A stretch of DNA of 46,591 bases from Rubritepida sp. (GTDB lineage Bacteria; Pseudomonadota; Alphaproteobacteria; Acetobacterales; Acetobacteraceae), in the NCBI GenBank assembly GCA_028291455.1, contig JAQGHY010000189.1, positions 1 through 46,591 of the forward strand, given 5' to 3'. Within the stretch, counting starts at the first letter, position 1; the number at the start of each line of letters is the position of its first letter. Position numbers and translations under genes: made by a program. The notes below the pieces were generated by a model that was given only the letters and a program-made list of their open reading frames with translations, did not search any database and was not told the origin of the DNA. Below, piece by piece: positions 45,288 through 46,591 of this stretch.

Positions 45288-45392
45288 CCGGCTTACGGGC
45301 CGGTCGCTTCGAGCGTTGCGCAGCACCTCATAGGCTCGCCGAAACCTTGCCTTGCCTCCGATGTTAAGGGTGGAGCAAGAAGGATTTTCGGC

Positions 45393-45467
45393 ATGAACCT
45401 CATCATCTACATCGTCGGCCTCATCGTGGTTATCGCCGCGGTCCTCAGCTTCTTCGGCCTGCGCTAG
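45393..45467 (+). CDS. 24-residue hydrophobic membrane peptide
   Basis: A short frame ATG(45393)-TAG encodes a single hydrophobic helix, [20 protein letters not shown] plus FGLR. A good ribosome binding site AGAAGGA lies 9 nt upstream, and codon choice matches the genome. It stands alone downstream of the Rieske gene and ends tail-to-tail with serC (4-bp overlap). Hydrophobic small proteins of this kind often modulate a membrane complex; the function here is unknown. Confidence 0.6.
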   Translation: MNLIIYIVGLIVVIAAVLSFFGLR

Positions 45468-46591
45468 GCCGCGAACTCCGCCGCTACCGCGGCGAAAGCC
45501 ACGTCCAGCCAGGGCAGCAGCGCCTCGACGTCGGAACGCTCGATGGTAGCGCCGCACCAGATGCGGAGCCCCGGCGGCGCGTCCCGATAGCTGGCGGCAT
45601 CCAGGGCCACGCCTTCCTTCTCGAGAATCGCGGCCAGGCGCTTGGCCGCCTCCATCTGCTTGTCGTAATCGAGCGCCGTGAACCAGTCCGCCGCGATCTT
45701 CAGGCAGACCGAGGTGCAGGAGCGTGTGGCGGGATCCATGGCCAGGAAGCGCGCCCAGTCGCTCGCCTCGACCCATGCGGCGACGGCGGCGAGGTTGCCC
45801 TCCGCGCGCGCGATCAGCGCCGGCAGGCCGCCGATGGCTTCGGCCCAGCGGAGCCCGTCCAGCGCATCCTCGACGCAGAGCATCGAGGGGGTGTTGATCG
45901 TCTCACCCCGCAAAATGCCCTCGTTCAGCTTGCCGTCCTTGGTGAGGCGGAAAATCTTCGGCATTGGCCATTTCGGCCTGTGCTCCTCAAGCCGCGCAAC
46001 GGCGCGCGGCGAGAGTGCGAGCATCCCATGCGCCGCCTCGCCGCCCAGCACCTTCTGCCAGGACCAGGTGACGACATCGAGCTTGTCCCAGGGCAGTTCC
46101 ATCGCGAAGGCGGCGCTGGTGGCGTCGCAGATGGTCAGGCCCTCGCGATCCGGGGCGATCCAGTCGGCGGCGGCCAGACGAACGCCGCTGGTCGTGCCGT
46201 TCCAGACGAAGACGCAGTCCCGCGCGGGGTCCACCTTCCAGACGTCGGGCAGCCCGCCATAGGGCGCGACAAGCATGCGAAACTCGCCGAGCTTCAGCTC
46301 GACGGCGATGTCCTGTGCCCATTCGGCGGAGAAGCTCTCCCACGCGAGCACGTCCACGCCGCGCGGGCCGAGCAGGCTCCACATCGCCATCTCGACGGCG
46401 CCGGTGTCCGAGGCTGGCACAATTCCGAGACGGTAATCCTCGGGCATGCCGAGGATTACCTTGGAGCGCGAAATCACCTCCGCGAGCTTGGCCTTGGGCG
46501 CGGCCGCGCGATGGCTGCGGCCGAGCAGCGCGCCTTCTAGCGCGGCGAGGGAGAAGCCGGGGCGCTTGGCGCAGGGGCCGGAGGAGAAATG
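45464..46591 (-). CDS. serC: Phosphoserine aminotransferase (5' partial)
   Basis: The frame is open to the right edge, with 375 residues visible and the N-terminus starting inside the conserved [14 protein letters not shown] segment. It makes phosphoserine from 3-phosphohydroxypyruvate in serine synthesis. The PLP lysine is in [10 protein letters not shown], and a substrate block GTTSGVRL is seen. An internal GTG at 46477 is not the true start. SerA, usually next to it in alphaproteobacteria, would lie outside the window if present. Confidence 0.93.
   Translation of the reverse strand, partial: HFSSGPCAKRPGFSLAALEGALLGRSHRAAAPKAKLAEVISRSKVILGMPEDYRLGIVPASDTGAVEMAMWSLLGPRGVDVLAWESFSAEWAQDIAVELKLGEFRMLVAPYGGLPDVWKVDPARDCVFVWNGTTSGVRLAAADWIAPDREGLTICDATSAAFAMELPWDKLDVVTWSWQKVLGGEAAHGMLALSPRAVARLEEHRPKWPMPKIFRLTKDGKLNEGILRGETINTPSMLCVEDALDGLRWAEAIGGLPALIARAEGNLAAVAAWVEASDWARFLAMDPATRSCTSVCLKIAADWFTALDYDKQMEAAKRLAAILEKEGVALDAASYRDAPPGLRIWCGATIERSDVEALLPWLDVAFAAVAAEFAA

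Overview
The window reads as one piece of a high-GC alphaproteobacterial chromosome, most likely an Acetobacteraceae member of the Roseomonas type. The reasons are the strongly GC-biased codon use from about 13 kb onward, the collinear folK-rpoZ-rsh-acpS-lepB-rnc-era-recO-parC block, and several orphan Bug/TctC-type periplasmic binding proteins. The lineage is inferred from gene content and composition, not from a search.

Positions 1-12.9 kb are different. The DNA is visibly less GC-rich and carries four long or unusual genes in two convergent units, ending at a tRNA-Arg(CCG) gene whose 3' end points into the region. The plus-strand unit, already running at the left edge, holds a large P-loop ATPase and a 234-residue helical protein. 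The minus-strand unit holds a Cas4/TM0106-like Fe-S nuclease whose stop codon overlaps the start of a 2106-residue double helicase (a Dna2-like SF1 module fused to an SF2 helicase with a DUF1998-type cysteine cluster). This looks like a DNA-targeting anti-phage or anti-plasmid system related to Dpd, DISARM, Druantia and BREX parts, but no hallmark gene of those systems lies inside the window. It is the best candidate for an undescribed system. Two inverted repeats lie upstream of the nuclease gene.

13.2-20.7 kb (plus strand): an agmatinase-family ureohydrolase, the N-degron leucyltransferase Bpt, and a complete dipeptide/opine-type ABC importer (binding protein, two permeases, one fused double ATPase) with stop/start overlaps. 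20.7-31.2 kb (minus strand): a core housekeeping series covering folate synthesis, RNA polymerase omega, (p)ppGpp metabolism, holo-ACP synthase, signal peptidase, RNase III, Era, RecO and topoisomerase IV, with many 4-bp overlaps indicating translational coupling. An isocitrate lyase/PEP mutase family gene lies upstream of folK.

31.2-35.7 kb: a Bug-type binding protein (plus), then on the minus strand dapA, smpB, a lipoprotein hydrolase, a sulfite-oxidase-like molybdoenzyme and a glutathione peroxidase gene broken by one in-frame TAA. 35.8-41.3 kb (plus): a soluble lytic transglycosylase, pgpA, a CinA/PncC amidase, a PDZ protein built on a trypsin-like protease fold that has lost its catalytic residues, a YihY/BrkB membrane protein and a GlsB/YeaQ membrane protein. 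41.3-46.6 kb: a second Bug-type binding protein (minus), then a plus-strand catabolic-looking operon (ABM-fold monooxygenase, two paralogous amidohydrolase-2 enzymes, a Rieske protein with a widened cluster spacing), a 24-residue membrane peptide, and the 3' part of a phosphoserine aminotransferase running off the right edge.
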